The position numbers and the translations under genes were made by a program. DNA of 64,000 bases from Burkholderiales bacterium (GTDB lineage Bacteria; Pseudomonadota; Gammaproteobacteria; Burkholderiales; Burkholderiaceae_C): NCBI GenBank assembly GCA_016185015.1, contig JACPOI010000050.1, positions 1 to 64,000 on the forward strand. Direction: 5' to 3'. Shown here piece by piece: positions 40,440-50,339 of the stretch. The notes under the pieces are model-generated. The model saw only the letters and a program-made list of their open reading frames with translations. It did no database searches and had not been told where the DNA came from. Every line of letters begins with the position of its first letter. Position 1 is the first letter of the stretch.

Positions 40440-40769
40440 ATGACCGACACCGAATTCATGGACCGCGCCGAGACTGTCCTGCGCGCCATCGAAACCAGTT
40501 GCGACCGCATCAACGATGAAAGCGATGTGGATATCGATAACCAGCGCGTCGGCGGCATGGTGACCCTGGTGTTTCGCAATCGCAGCCAGATCGTGGTGAA
40601 CCTGCAGAAACCGCTGCACGAAATCTGGCTGGCGGCCCGCTCTGGCGGTTACCACTACAAATTCGACGGCCGCCAGTGGCTCGACACCAAGGGGCAGGGG
40701 GAGTTCTTCGCCAGCCTGTCGCGTTATGCGAGCGAGCAGGCTGCCACGGCGCTCGAGTTCTCCGCCTGA
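40440..40769 (+). CDS. cyaY: Iron-sulfur biogenesis protein CyaY (frataxin)
   Basis: A 109-residue frataxin homologue that binds iron and regulates the IscS cysteine desulfurase. It has the acidic N-terminal helix ([18 protein letters not shown]), [19 protein letters not shown] and [20 protein letters not shown], with [19 protein letters not shown], which is the whole alpha-beta sandwich. ATG 40440 sits 12 bp from the divergent LptM-like start. It converges head-on with mrcA with no gap. Confidence 0.96.
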   Translation: MTDTEFMDRAETVLRAIETSCDRINDESDVDIDNQRVGGMVTLVFRNRSQIVVNLQKPLHEIWLAARSGGYHYKFDGRQWLDTKGQGEFFASLSRYASEQAATALEFSA

Positions 40770-43265
40770 TCAGTTGTTCTTGAACAGATCGAGGATACGC
40801 AGTTTTTCCTCCGCGGGAGGATTGGGCGCTGTAGCCGGCGCGGGCGTCGCCGCCAGCGCCGGTGCAGGGGCCGACGCTGCGGGGGCGGGGGGAGGCACGA
40901 TGCCTGCGGGCGGGGGCATGACGGCTGGCATCTCATCCAGCCCCAGCGACAGCACACCGCCATCTTTGGCATGCTCGGTATAAAGCCAGTCAATGCCTGC
41001 ATGAACGACGCCTTCGGGCGGTGCCAGTTCCAGAATCGGAACGTCGCGCAGCGCATGCTCCATGTAGCTGATCCAGACCGGCAGGCTCAGGCCGCCGCCG
41101 GTTTCACGATCGCCCAGCTTGCGCGGCGTGTCGTAGCCGATCCAGGTGATGGCGGTCAGGGTGGGGTGATAGCCGGCAAACCAGGCATCCATCGAATCGT
41201 TCGTGGTGCCCGTTTTCCCGTAGATATCCGGACGCTTCAGTGTGGCCTGCGCCCGCGCGGCGGTACCCGAGCGCGTGACTTCCTGCAGCAGGGTGGAGAT
41301 GACGAAGGCGTTACGCGCATCGATGGCACGCATGGATTCATCGGGCACAACCGGTTTGGCTTGGGCCAGGACCTTGCCTTTTTGTTCGGTGATCTTGCTG
41401 ATCATCCAGGGGTTGATCCGGTAGCCACCGTTGGCGAAGACCGAATAGCCGGTTGCCAGCTGCATGGGGGTGACCGAGCCCGCGCCCAGTGCCATGGTCA
41501 GGTAGGGCGGGTGTTTTTCGGCGTCGAAGCCGAACTGGGTGATCCAACTCTGGGCGTAGCGTGCGCCGATGGCGTCCAGCACGCGGATGGAGATCATGTT
41601 CTTGGACTTCGCCATGCCACGCCGCAGGGGCATCGGCCCTTCGAAAGCGCCGTCGTAGTTTTTCGGCTCCCAGGGTTGACCACCGGTGAGTTCGGGTTCG
41701 AAGAACAGCGGGGCATCGTTGACCACGGTGGCTGGGGTGAAGCCTTTTTCCAGGGCGGCCGAGTAGATGAAAGGCTTGAAGCTCGAGCCCGGTTGGCGCC
41801 AGGCTTGGGTGACGTGGTTGAACTTGTTTTTCTCGAAGTCGAACCCGCCGACCAAGGCTTTGATGGAGCCGTTGCGCGGGTCCAGTGAAACGAAGGCCCC
41901 TTCGACTTCCGGTAATTGCAGGATCTCCCAGGTGTTTTTTGCCGTTTTCATCACCCGGATGACGGCGCCACGACGGATCTTGAGTTTGGGGCCGGCCCTG
42001 GGTTGCAGGCCGGGCTGGGCGATGCGCAGCCCTTCGCCCGTGACTTCCAGCATTTCTCCGCCGCGTCGCATGACCACCACCTTGCGTGGGGTCGCTTCGA
42101 GCACGACGGCGGCCAGCAGGTCGCCGTTGTCGGGATGCTCGTCCAGCGCATCATCGACAGTGTCCTCAAGCTCGGAAACCTTTTCGGGCAGGGTGATGAA
42201 TTTCTCGGGGCCCCGGTAGGCCTGGCGACGTTCGAATTCCATGATGCCCTGGCGCAGCGCCTGGTAGGCCACCTCCTGATCGTTGGAGCGTATCGTGGTG
42301 TAAACGTTGAGTCCCCGTGTATAGGTCTCTTCGCCATACTGGGCAAAGATCAACTGGCGCACCATTTCCGCCACAAATTCGGCGTGGCTACGCGTCGGCC
42401 CGTTTCCCCCCGCGTTGTTGCCCGCTGACTTGACCCGCAGATCCTGTTTCCTGGCCGTCTCTGCCTCTTCGGCCGTGATGAAGCCGTTGTCGAGCATGCG
42501 GTCGATGATGTAAAGCTGGCGGCTTCGCGCGCGCTTGGGGTTGCTGATCGGGTTGTAGGCGGAGGGTGCCTTGGGCAAGCCGGCCAGCATGGCAGCTTCG
42601 GCGATGGTGATGTCCTTGAGCGCCTTGCCGAAATAGGTCTCGGCCGCGGCGGCGAAGCCATAGGCGCGGTTGCCCAGATAGATCTGGTTCATGTAGATCT
42701 CCAGGATCTGGTCCTTCGTGAGCAGGTGTTCCAGCTTGAAGGTCAACAGGATCTCGTAGATCTTGCGCGTGAATGTTTTCTCGGAGGACAGGTAGACGTT
42801 GCGCGCCACCTGCATGGTGATGGTGGACGCTCCCTGGCTCTTGGCCTTGCCGACATTGGCCAAGCCGGCGCGCACGACCCCCAAGTAATCCACGCCGCCG
42901 TGCTGGAAGAAGCGCGCATCCTCAATGGCCAAGACCGCATCGGTCAGGACTTGGGGGATGTTCTTGATCGAGGTGAAATTACGGCGTTCCTCGCCGAATT
43001 CGCCGATCAGTTCACCTTCCGCTGAAAAAATGCGCAAGGGCAGTTTGGGGCGGTATTCCGAGAGGTCGGAGATGTCCGGCAGATTCGGGTAGGCCAATGC
43101 CATGGCGATGGAGACCACGATAAAAACCGAGGCCAGTCCGGCCAGGGCAATACCGCCGGCCCACAGGCCAATGCGCAGGAGCCGCCGCAGAGCGGCAGAG
43201 CGGGGGGATTTCACGCCGGTCGGGCTGGTGGAGGGGGCGGGCTCGGGATGGGCGTCAGGGGGCAT
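40770..43265 (-). CDS. mrcA: Class A penicillin-binding protein 1a
   Basis: An 831-residue bifunctional peptidoglycan synthase. One transmembrane helix (about 32-60) precedes a GT51 glycosyltransferase domain (AVLAIEDARFFQHGGVDYLG, GASTITMQVARNVYLSSEKT, KDQILEIYMNQIYLGNRAYG). The transpeptidase domain has QPGSSFKPFIYSAAL (SxxK), KSKNMISIRVL (SKN) and YGKTGTTNDSMDAWF (KTG). The C-terminus is Pro/Ala-rich. TATAAT lies at 43291-43296 on this strand, so ATG 43265 (about 20 nt after the likely transcript start) is preferred to ATG 43292. The pilM divergent promoter is in the 261-bp gap. Confidence 0.95.
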   Translation of the reverse strand: MPPDAHPEPAPSTSPTGVKSPRSAALRRLLRIGLWAGGIALAGLASVFIVVSIAMALAYPNLPDISDLSEYRPKLPLRIFSAEGELIGEFGEERRNFTSIKNIPQVLTDAVLAIEDARFFQHGGVDYLGVVRAGLANVGKAKSQGASTITMQVARNVYLSSEKTFTRKIYEILLTFKLEHLLTKDQILEIYMNQIYLGNRAYGFAAAAETYFGKALKDITIAEAAMLAGLPKAPSAYNPISNPKRARSRQLYIIDRMLDNGFITAEEAETARKQDLRVKSAGNNAGGNGPTRSHAEFVAEMVRQLIFAQYGEETYTRGLNVYTTIRSNDQEVAYQALRQGIMEFERRQAYRGPEKFITLPEKVSELEDTVDDALDEHPDNGDLLAAVVLEATPRKVVVMRRGGEMLEVTGEGLRIAQPGLQPRAGPKLKIRRGAVIRVMKTAKNTWEILQLPEVEGAFVSLDPRNGSIKALVGGFDFEKNKFNHVTQAWRQPGSSFKPFIYSAALEKGFTPATVVNDAPLFFEPELTGGQPWEPKNYDGAFEGPMPLRRGMAKSKNMISIRVLDAIGARYAQSWITQFGFDAEKHPPYLTMALGAGSVTPMQLATGYSVFANGGYRINPWMISKITEQKGKVLAQAKPVVPDESMRAIDARNAFVISTLLQEVTRSGTAARAQATLKRPDIYGKTGTTNDSMDAWFAGYHPTLTAITWIGYDTPRKLGDRETGGGLSLPVWISYMEHALRDVPILELAPPEGVVHAGIDWLYTEHAKDGGVLSLGLDEMPAVMPPPAGIVPPPAPAASAPAPALAATPAPATAPNPPAEEKLRILDLFKNN

Positions 43266-43290
43266 AAAATCTTTGTAAGGTCGCGTCAGC

Positions 43291-43296
43291 ATTATA
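43291..43296 (-). promoter_or_regulatory. Likely -10 element of mrcA
   Basis: A perfect TATAAT on the minus strand immediately before mrcA. It overlaps the upstream ATG, which argues that translation starts at the downstream ATG 43265. No good TTGACA partner at 17 bp was seen. Confidence 0.4.
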
Positions 43297-43526
43297 AAAA
43301 TCTGGGCTCCACAAGAGGGTGGCCTGGGTTCTTTTATTCATGCTCGGTCCATCGGCCTCAGTGAAATGCCTGCGCCCAGCTTGTTGCAATCGCATACAAA
43401 TCGTCTGCTTTTGACAACGCTCGGCCATGCCGATTTGGGAAAAATCCTTTGCAGGACAAGGACCTAACTGCTAGCATTCAAGTGAATTCATAGGTTTGCC
43501 GGCCTGTCGCCGGTTTCTTTCAGGGG

Positions 43527-44612
43527 ATGCTCTTGATCTCATTGGGATCCTTGTTCAGTCGCCAGCCTGAGCCCATGCTGGGTTTGGATGTCAGCTCGTC
43601 CAGTGTCAAGCTGGTCGAGTTGAGCCAGAACAAAGCTGGTCAGTATGTGCTCGATCGTTGCGCGATCGAGCCGCTGGAGCGTGGCTGGATCACGGACGGC
43701 AACATCGAGAAGTTCGATGAAGTGGCCGAGGCCGTGCGCCGCCTGATCAAGAAAAGCGGTACCAAGACCAGGAACGTGGCCATGGCCTTGCCACCCTCGG
43801 CGGTGATCACCAAGAAGATCGTCCTGCCAGGCGGGATGAGCGAGGTGGAGCTGGAGATGCAGGTGGAGGCTGAGGCCAACCAGTACATCCCCTTCCCTCT
43901 TGAGGAAGTGAGCCTGGACTTTTGCGTGATCGGCCCCAGCGCGACAACCGCAGGCGATATCGATGTGCTGATTGCCGCGTCACGCCGCGAAAAGGTCCAG
44001 GACATTCAGGGTCTGGCCGAGTCGGCCGGTCTCAAGCCCGTCATCGTCGATGTAGAGTCTTACGCTTCCCGCTTGGCAGCCAAGCGCCTGATCGCCAATC
44101 TGCCGGAAGAGGGCGTGGGGGCGATTGTGGCCTTGTTCGAGGTGGGGGCGCTGACCACAAGCATGCAGGTGATAAGGGATGACGAGGTGCTGTATGAACG
44201 CGACCAGGCCTTTGGGGGCGCCCAGCTTACCCAGCTGATCGTGCGTCAGTATGGTTTCTCGCTGGAGGAGGCCGAGTCCAAGAAGCGCAGTGGTGAGTTG
44301 CCTGAAGACTATGAAAGCAGCGTGCTACGCCCCTTCATCGAAAGCATGGTCCAGGAAATCGGACGTGCCTTGCAGTTCTTCTTTACCAGTACGCCACACC
44401 ACAAGGTGGACTACATCATGCTCGCGGGTGGGGCGGCTGCTCTGTCCGGGCTGACCGGTGCCGTGACGCAACAGTTGAGCTTTCCGTGCAGCCTGGTCAA
44501 TCCCTTTGACGGCATGGAGATCGGTGACGGAGTCCGCCTCAAGAAAATGACCCGAGAGGCGCCGTCTTATCTGACGTCCTGTGGTCTGGCGATGCGGAGG
44601 TTTCTGCAGTGA
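43527..44612 (+). CDS. pilM: Type IV pilus assembly protein PilM
   Basis: A 361-residue actin-like ATPase at the cytoplasmic side of the inner membrane. LGLDVSSSSVKLVELSQ is the phosphate-1 motif, ALPPSAVITKKI and IEQYIPFPLEEVS-like blocks are conserved (here EANQYIPFPLEEVSLDF), and MLAGGAAALSGL is the adenosine motif. ATG 43527 is close to the AGGGG ribosome site; a TTG six bases later would be better spaced, giving a two-residue shorter product. It overlaps pilN by 4 bp and is divergent from mrcA. Confidence 0.95.
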   Translation: MLLISLGSLFSRQPEPMLGLDVSSSSVKLVELSQNKAGQYVLDRCAIEPLERGWITDGNIEKFDEVAEAVRRLIKKSGTKTRNVAMALPPSAVITKKIVLPGGMSEVELEMQVEAEANQYIPFPLEEVSLDFCVIGPSATTAGDIDVLIAASRREKVQDIQGLAESAGLKPVIVDVESYASRLAAKRLIANLPEEGVGAIVALFEVGALTTSMQVIRDDEVLYERDQAFGGAQLTQLIVRQYGFSLEEAESKKRSGELPEDYESSVLRPFIESMVQEIGRALQFFFTSTPHHKVDYIMLAGGAAALSGLTGAVTQQLSFPCSLVNPFDGMEIGDGVRLKKMTREAPSYLTSCGLAMRRFLQ

Positions 44613-45238
44613 TACTGATCAACCTGCTGCCTCACCGCGAGGCCGCACGCAAGAAGAGGCAGGATGTTTTCAACATTTCGTTGGGCGCATCTGCGTTGGC
44701 TGGTGGCCTGATTGCCGGTATCGTGTTTCTCTGGCTGCAGGGCCAGATCTCTTCGCAGGAGGGCTTGAACACGATGCTGACCCAGGAGATACGGAAGCTG
44801 GATAACCAGATCAAGGATATTGCCGCGCTTGAAGCGGAGATCGCCGCTTTGCGTGCCCGTCAGCAGGCCGTGGAAAACCTGCAGGCCGATCGCAATATGC
44901 CGGTGCAGCTGCTGACCGAATTGACTCGCCAGTTCCCGGAGGGCGTGTACATCACCAGTATGCGGCAGGACAACCAGCTGATCACCTTGCAGGGTACGGC
45001 GCAGTCCAATGAGCGGGTCTCCGAATTGCTTCGTAACCTGGCCTACAACTCCCCCTGGTTCTCCAAGCCGGAACTGATAGAGATCGTGGCGGGTAATGTT
45101 ACCTTTGGCAAAGACCAGCGGCGGGTGGCCAATTTCACCGTGCGGGTGCGCATGCTGCGTGCCAGCGAGGTGCAGAGGCCCCCTGCAGCTGCCGCCTCGG
45201 CGCCTATGGCGGTGGCTTCCCAGCCCGCTAAGCCATAA
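44609..45238 (+). CDS. pilN: Type IV pilus assembly protein PilN
   Basis: A 209-residue bitopic protein. The N-terminal INLLPHREAARKKRQDVFN binds PilM (the INLLPHR motif is diagnostic). A transmembrane helix (ASALAGGLIAGIVFLWL) and a coiled coil (QEIRKLDNQIKDIAALEAEI) precede a ferredoxin-like periplasmic domain. The Pro/Ala-rich C-terminus is flexible. Start and stop couple it to pilM (4 bp overlap) and pilO (12 bp gap). Confidence 0.94.
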   Translation: MILINLLPHREAARKKRQDVFNISLGASALAGGLIAGIVFLWLQGQISSQEGLNTMLTQEIRKLDNQIKDIAALEAEIAALRARQQAVENLQADRNMPVQLLTELTRQFPEGVYITSMRQDNQLITLQGTAQSNERVSELLRNLAYNSPWFSKPELIEIVAGNVTFGKDQRRVANFTVRVRMLRASEVQRPPAAAASAPMAVASQPAKP

Positions 45239-45250
45239 GGGGATACCGAT

Positions 45251-45928
45251 ATGGCAAGTACATCATCCTTGAATCTGAAGTTTGCGCAGTGGAAGACAGC
45301 GCTGCAGTCCCAGTTCAGCAATCTTGACCCGCGCAATCCCGTCGTCTGGCCACCGCTGCCGCGCTTCGGTTTGTTCCTCGCCATCGCTGTGGCGGTGGTT
45401 GTGGCGCTCTGGTTTGTCTGGCTCAGCGGCGAGGACGAAATCCTCACCCAGGCGCGCGAGCAGGAAGTCAAGCTGCGCGAGGAATACAAGACCAAGCTGG
45501 CCAAGGCCATCAACCTCGATGCCTTGCGCAAGCAGCGCGAACAGGTTCTGCAGTACGTGACACAGCTGGAAAAGCAGTTGCCCAGCAAGGCGGAAATGGA
45601 TGCCTTGCTGTCTGACATCAATCAGGCGGGGCTGGGGCGCAGCCTGCAGTTCGACCTGTTCCGCCCCGGCTCGGTGGTGATCCGGGACTACTACGCCGAG
45701 TTGCCGATCGCCATCAAGGTGACCGGTCGTTTCCATGACATGGCGTCCTTCACCGCTGACATTGCGCATCTGTCGCGCATCGTGACGCTGAACAACCTGA
45801 CAATGGTACCGGGGGCTGCCGGTCGAGACAGTTCGACGCTGGTCATGGATGCAACAGCCAAAACATTCCGCTATCTCGACAAAGACGAAATCGCCGCGCA
45901 GCGCAAGCCCGCAGGGGGCAAGAAATGA
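45251..45928 (+). CDS. pilO: Type IV pilus assembly protein PilO
   Basis: A 225-residue bitopic protein: transmembrane helix (FGLFLAIAVAVVVALWFVWL), coiled coil (about 65-115) and a periplasmic domain containing YYAELPIAIKVTGRFHDMAS, the usual PilO core, followed by TADIAHLSRIVTLNNLTM. It dimerises with PilN to form the inner-membrane alignment complex. It overlaps pilP by 4 bp. Confidence 0.95.
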   Translation: MASTSSLNLKFAQWKTALQSQFSNLDPRNPVVWPPLPRFGLFLAIAVAVVVALWFVWLSGEDEILTQAREQEVKLREEYKTKLAKAINLDALRKQREQVLQYVTQLEKQLPSKAEMDALLSDINQAGLGRSLQFDLFRPGSVVIRDYYAELPIAIKVTGRFHDMASFTADIAHLSRIVTLNNLTMVPGAAGRDSSTLVMDATAKTFRYLDKDEIAAQRKPAGGKK

Positions 45929-46470
45929 GTCTGATCCGGTTATTGACTCTACTGATGTCGGCCGTGGTGCTGGCTGGTTGCGGAGCGTCCAGCGAGGATG
46001 AGTTGCGCGCCTGGATGCTGGAGCAACGCAACCAGATGCGCCCGCGGGTCGCCCCCATTTCAGAACCCAAACCCTACAAGCCGGAAGATTACGTCGACAT
46101 GGCGACCGTCGATCCTTTCAGCAAGGACAAATTGACGTCAGCTCTCAAGCGGGATGTGGTCCAACCCTCCACGATCACCAGTGCCCTTATCGCGCCGGAA
46201 CTGGCTCGGCGCAAGGAAGCCCTGGAAGCTTTCCCGCTCGACACCATGTCCATGGTTGGTAGTCTCATTCAGGAGTCTCAGCCGGCCGCCTTGATCCGGG
46301 TGGACCGTTTGCTCTACCAAGTCAGGCTGGGCAGTTATCTGGGCATGAACTATGGGCGTGTGACCAAAATCACCGAGACCGAAGTCATCTTGCGCGAAAT
46401 TGTGCAAGACGCCGTGGGCGAGTGGATCGAGCGTCCCGCCACACTGCAGTTGCAGGAGAAAGTCAAATGA
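45925..46470 (+). CDS. pilP: Type IV pilus assembly lipoprotein PilP
   Basis: A 181-residue lipoprotein with lipobox LAGCGASSEDEL. The C-terminal HR-type domain reads LDTMSMVGSLIQESQPAALI and YLGMNYGRVTKITETEVIL, the PilP signature that docks onto PilQ. It bridges PilNO and the PilQ secretin. It overlaps pilO and pilQ by 4 bp each. Confidence 0.94.
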   Translation: MSLIRLLTLLMSAVVLAGCGASSEDELRAWMLEQRNQMRPRVAPISEPKPYKPEDYVDMATVDPFSKDKLTSALKRDVVQPSTITSALIAPELARRKEALEAFPLDTMSMVGSLIQESQPAALIRVDRLLYQVRLGSYLGMNYGRVTKITETEVILREIVQDAVGEWIERPATLQLQEKVK

Positions 46471-48608
46471 AAAATCAGATTATGTGGACGCGCTGGGCTG
46501 GCGCCATGGTTGTGGCCATGCTCGGTGTTTCTGCACTGGCACAGACCGCTGGTACGCAAGCGTCAGATGCGGCTCCTGCGACCTCGACTCAGCCCATCAT
46601 CGAAGCCGTGACCGGTTCCCTGCAAAGCGGGGCGGAAGTTGTCAAGATCGATCTGTCGCAGCCCTTGACGGCTATTCCCAATGGTTTTTCCATCAAGTCA
46701 CCGGCCAAGATCGCACTGGATATTCCCGGCGTGGGCAACGCGATGGGGCGCTCCACGGTCGAGGTCAATCAGGGCAATTTGCGTTCGGTCAATCTCATTC
46801 CCGCCGGAGACCGTACCCGGGTGGTGCTGAACCTGAAGCAGGCTACCAATTACAAGGCTGAATTACAGGGCAAGTCGCTGCTGGTCACGCTGGATCCCGT
46901 CGCGGCCACCACAGTACCCACTACATCGACCCCCACTTTTGCCGAAAGCAAGAGCCGCGAAATCCTGCCGATCAAGGACCTCGATTTTCGACGTGGTGTG
47001 AGCGGTTCGGGGCGGGTGGTTGTCGCCTTGCCCTCTAGCCAGGTGGGTGTTGATATACGCCAGAGCGGGCAGACCCTGGTGGTCGAGTTCATGAAATCCA
47101 GTTTACCGGAGGGCTTGCGCCGCAAGCTTGACGTGACCGATTTCGGCACGCCGGTGCAGACCGTGACCGCCTTCCAGGTGGGTGACCGTGTACGTATGGT
47201 GATCGAACCCAAGGGCGCCTGGGAGCACAGTGCTTATCAAAGCGATGACCAGTTTGTGGTTGAAATCAAGCCCCAGCGTGTCGATACCGCCAAATTGACG
47301 CAAGGGCCGGGCTATAACGGGCAGAAGCTGTCGCTGAATTTCCAGAACATAGAAATCCGTGCCCTGTTGCAGGTGATTGCCGATTTCACCAACTTCAACG
47401 TGGTGACCTCCGACTCGGTGGCCGGCAACGTCACCTTGCGCTTGCAGGATGTGCCCTGGGACCAAGCCTTGGACATCATTTTGCAGTCCAAGGGTTTGGG
47501 TTTGCGCAAGAACGGTAACGTGCTGTGGATCGCGCCCAAGGATGAGATCCTGGCCAAGGAAAAGCTGGAGCGTGAAGCCAACGCTGCGCTTGAGACCCTG
47601 GAGCCTGTGCGCACCCAGTCCTTCCAGCTCAACTATGCCAAGGCCGTCGATGTGGCCCGACAACTGATGGGCGTCGGGGTCGTTGGTGCTGCCGCACCGG
47701 TGGGAGGGGCCGCAGCCAGCTCTCGTATCCTGAGCACGAGAGGAAGCGCCATCGCGGAGCCGCGTACCAACCAGCTGTTCGTGACCGATGTTGGTAGCAA
47801 GCTGGAGCAGGTACAGGATCTGATCGCCAAGCTGGACATTCAGGTGCGCCAGGTGCTGATCGAGGCGCGCATCGTGGAGGCGTCCGATACTTTCGGTAAA
47901 TCGCTGGGTGTCAGGTTGGGTGGGGGTATGAACGCGAGTACCGATTCGACGGGGGCTGGCGCCCAGTTCGGACCGACTTACAACGCAACGTCAGCCGGTA
48001 CTACCTCCGGCACGTTCGTCAATTTGCCGGGCGGTGGTCAGGGTGGCTTCAATGCGGCAACTTTTGCCGTCTCGATCTTCGGCGAGAATGCGGCCCGATT
48101 CCTGAACCTGGAAATCTCTGCTCTGGAAGCTGATGGCAAGGGCAAGGTGGTGTCCAGTCCGCGTGTCGTCACGGCGGACAAGGTTAAGGCTGTCATTGAG
48201 CAGGGGACGGAACTGCCGTATCAGGTGGCTTCGGCCAGTGGCGCTACCTCGATCGCTTTCCGCAAGGCCAACCTGATGTTGGAGGTGACTCCGCAGATCA
48301 CGCCTGAAGGCAATGTGATTCTGGAGCTGGATATCAACAAGGATACGGTGGGTCAGTCTACGCCGGCCGGTTTTGCCATTGACACCAAACACGTGAAGAC
48401 TCAAGTGCTGGTCGAAAACGGCGGTACCGTGGTGATCGGTGGCATCTTTACCCAGCTGGAGCGCGAAGACACGACCAAGGTTCCCTTCTTTGGCGACCTG
48501 CCTGGAATCGGCGTCTTGTTCCGTAACAAGGCGAAGGTATCCAACAAGCAGGAGATGCTGGTCTTCATCACGCCCAAGACGCTGACGGACCGTACCTCCT
48601 TGCGCTGA
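46467..48608 (+). CDS. pilQ: Type IV pilus secretin PilQ
   Basis: A 713-residue outer-membrane secretin. After a signal peptide come AMIN domains (about 45-300, e.g. IPNGFSIKSPAKIALDIPGV), a secretin N domain with ISLNFQNIEIRALLQVI-type sequence (here LSLNFQNIEIRALLQVIADF), VLIEARIVEASDTFGKSLGV, and the secretin core ending GGIFTQLEREDTTKVPFFGD and LVFITPKTL. ATG 46467 overlaps the pilP stop. The secretin pore is used for pilus extrusion and often DNA uptake. Confidence 0.96.
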   Translation: MKNQIMWTRWAGAMVVAMLGVSALAQTAGTQASDAAPATSTQPIIEAVTGSLQSGAEVVKIDLSQPLTAIPNGFSIKSPAKIALDIPGVGNAMGRSTVEVNQGNLRSVNLIPAGDRTRVVLNLKQATNYKAELQGKSLLVTLDPVAATTVPTTSTPTFAESKSREILPIKDLDFRRGVSGSGRVVVALPSSQVGVDIRQSGQTLVVEFMKSSLPEGLRRKLDVTDFGTPVQTVTAFQVGDRVRMVIEPKGAWEHSAYQSDDQFVVEIKPQRVDTAKLTQGPGYNGQKLSLNFQNIEIRALLQVIADFTNFNVVTSDSVAGNVTLRLQDVPWDQALDIILQSKGLGLRKNGNVLWIAPKDEILAKEKLEREANAALETLEPVRTQSFQLNYAKAVDVARQLMGVGVVGAAAPVGGAAASSRILSTRGSAIAEPRTNQLFVTDVGSKLEQVQDLIAKLDIQVRQVLIEARIVEASDTFGKSLGVRLGGGMNASTDSTGAGAQFGPTYNATSAGTTSGTFVNLPGGGQGGFNAATFAVSIFGENAARFLNLEISALEADGKGKVVSSPRVVTADKVKAVIEQGTELPYQVASASGATSIAFRKANLMLEVTPQITPEGNVILELDINKDTVGQSTPAGFAIDTKHVKTQVLVENGGTVVIGGIFTQLEREDTTKVPFFGDLPGIGVLFRNKAKVSNKQEMLVFITPKTLTDRTSLR

Positions 48609-48632
48609 CCGGCCACACTCGCAGGTTCTGTC

Positions 48633-49154
48633 TTGATCATCAGTCTGGTCGGCTTGCCGGGGTCCGGCAAGTCTACGGTCGGGCGTCAGCTTGCCCGTAG
48701 ACTTCAGTTGCGATTCAGCGACTCGGACCACGTCATCGAGCAACGCATCGGCTGCCCGATTCGCGAGTACTTTGAGCGGGAAGGGGAGGCTTCCTTTCGC
48801 GACATCGAGGAACAGGTGCTCGACGAGTTGTCGCAGCAATCGGGTGTCCTTTCGACGGGCGGCGGTGCCGTACTCCGGGACGCCAACAGACAGCGCCTGC
48901 ATACGCGTGGCAAAGTGGTGTACCTGAAGTCAACGCCTGAAGAGTTGATGCGCAGGCTGCGGCACGATACCCAGCGCCCGCTCCTGCAGGTCGGCGATCC
49001 CTTGCAGAGACTGAGGGAGCTGTATGCCGTGCGTGACCCCCTGTACCGGGAAACAGCGCACTTTGTCATAGATACCGGCCGACCTTCCGTCGCCACCCTG
49101 GTCAACATGATCGTGATGCAGTTGGAGCTGGCTGGCGTCGTCCCCCAGAATTGA
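48633..49154 (+). CDS. aroK: Shikimate kinase
   Basis: A 173-residue enzyme that phosphorylates shikimate at the 3-position. Walker A is GLPGSGKST (about 8-16), DSDHVIE is the shikimate-binding DxD region, FRDIEEQVL and [16 protein letters not shown] are family blocks, and RPLLQ is the lid. TTG 48633 is the only start that leaves the IISLVGLPG strand intact. It lies 24 bp after pilQ and is followed by aroB; the three are commonly linked in betaproteobacteria. Confidence 0.95.
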   Translation: MIISLVGLPGSGKSTVGRQLARRLQLRFSDSDHVIEQRIGCPIREYFEREGEASFRDIEEQVLDELSQQSGVLSTGGGAVLRDANRQRLHTRGKVVYLKSTPEELMRRLRHDTQRPLLQVGDPLQRLRELYAVRDPLYRETAHFVIDTGRPSVATLVNMIVMQLELAGVVPQN

Positions 49155-49208
49155 TCGTCAATGCCCCACGGGCTGCTTGTGCCTCGGCCGGTGCCCTAAA
49201 CTCGGGGG

Positions 49209-50339
49209 ATGTCTCAAAGTACCGATCTGACCCGGCCAGCACCCCTGCAGGTGCTCATCGAGCTGGGCGAACGCAGCTATCCGATCCTTATCGGCAGCGG
49301 ACTCTTAGCGCAGCCCGAGAGCTATGCCGGCTTGCCAAGCGCGGCACAGGCGCTGATCGTCAGCAACACCACGGTGGCGCCTCTTTATCTGGCCAAGCTC
49401 AAGCAGGCGCTGCAAGCGCATTACGGCCAGGTGCGGGTCGTTGAGTTGCCGGATGGCGAGGCGCACAAGGACTGGCAGACCCTGAACCTGATCTTTGATG
49501 CCTTGCTGGCCCACGCCTGTGATCGCAAGACCGTGCTGTACGCCCTGGGCGGAGGTGTGGTGGGCGACATGAGCGGCTACGCCGCGGCGAGCTATATGCG
49601 GGGCGTGCCGTTTGTACAGGTTCCGACGACGCTCCTGGCGCAGGTGGATTCCTCCGTGGGTGGGAAGACGGCGATCAACCATCCGCTGGGCAAGAACATG
49701 ATCGGTGCCTTCTACCAGCCACAGCGTGTGATCTGCGATCTGGATACGCTCAAGACCCTGCCGGAGCGGGAACTCAGTGCCGGTCTTGCCGAGGTCATCA
49801 AATACGGCCCGATCGCTGATATGGATCTGCTGGATTGGCTGGAGGCGAACATGGACGCCCTTCGGGCGCGTGATCCATCGGCGCTGGCACATGCCGTGCG
49901 GCGCAGTTGTGAGATCAAGGCTTCGGTGGTGGGACAGGATGAGCGTGAGGCCGGTTTGCGGGCCATTCTCAATTTCGGCCACACCTTTGGGCACGCCATC
50001 GAGGCGGGCATGGGCTACGGCGCCTGGCTGCATGGGGAAGCTGTGGGCTGCGGCATGGTCATGGCCGCCACCTTGTCAGAGCGGCTCGGTCTGATCGATC
50101 GCGCTTTTGTGCAGCGGCTCAAGGCGTTGATCGCCCGGGCCGGCTTGCCTGTGACGGGGCCGCAACTGGACGGGCAGGACAACGCGGGGCGCTACCTGGA
50201 GCTCATGCGCGTGGACAAGAAAGCCGAAGCCGGCGAAATCCGCTTTGTCGTGATCGAGGCTCCGGGCCGGGCCGGCGTGCGTAGTGCGCCCGATGCACTG
50301 GTGCGTGAGGTCATCGATGCTTGCTGCCTACGCCAGTGA
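49209..50339 (+). CDS. aroB: 3-dehydroquinate synthase
   Basis: A 376-residue NAD+- and metal-dependent enzyme making 3-dehydroquinate from DAHP. The NAD block is [20 protein letters not shown], then [20 protein letters not shown]. Metal ligands lie in [21 protein letters not shown] and HGEAVGCGM. The length is typical. It is 54 bp after aroK and overlaps dgt by 23 bp. Confidence 0.97.
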   Translation: MSQSTDLTRPAPLQVLIELGERSYPILIGSGLLAQPESYAGLPSAAQALIVSNTTVAPLYLAKLKQALQAHYGQVRVVELPDGEAHKDWQTLNLIFDALLAHACDRKTVLYALGGGVVGDMSGYAAASYMRGVPFVQVPTTLLAQVDSSVGGKTAINHPLGKNMIGAFYQPQRVICDLDTLKTLPERELSAGLAEVIKYGPIADMDLLDWLEANMDALRARDPSALAHAVRRSCEIKASVVGQDEREAGLRAILNFGHTFGHAIEAGMGYGAWLHGEAVGCGMVMAATLSERLGLIDRAFVQRLKALIARAGLPVTGPQLDGQDNAGRYLELMRVDKKAEAGEIRFVVIEAPGRAGVRSAPDALVREVIDACCLRQ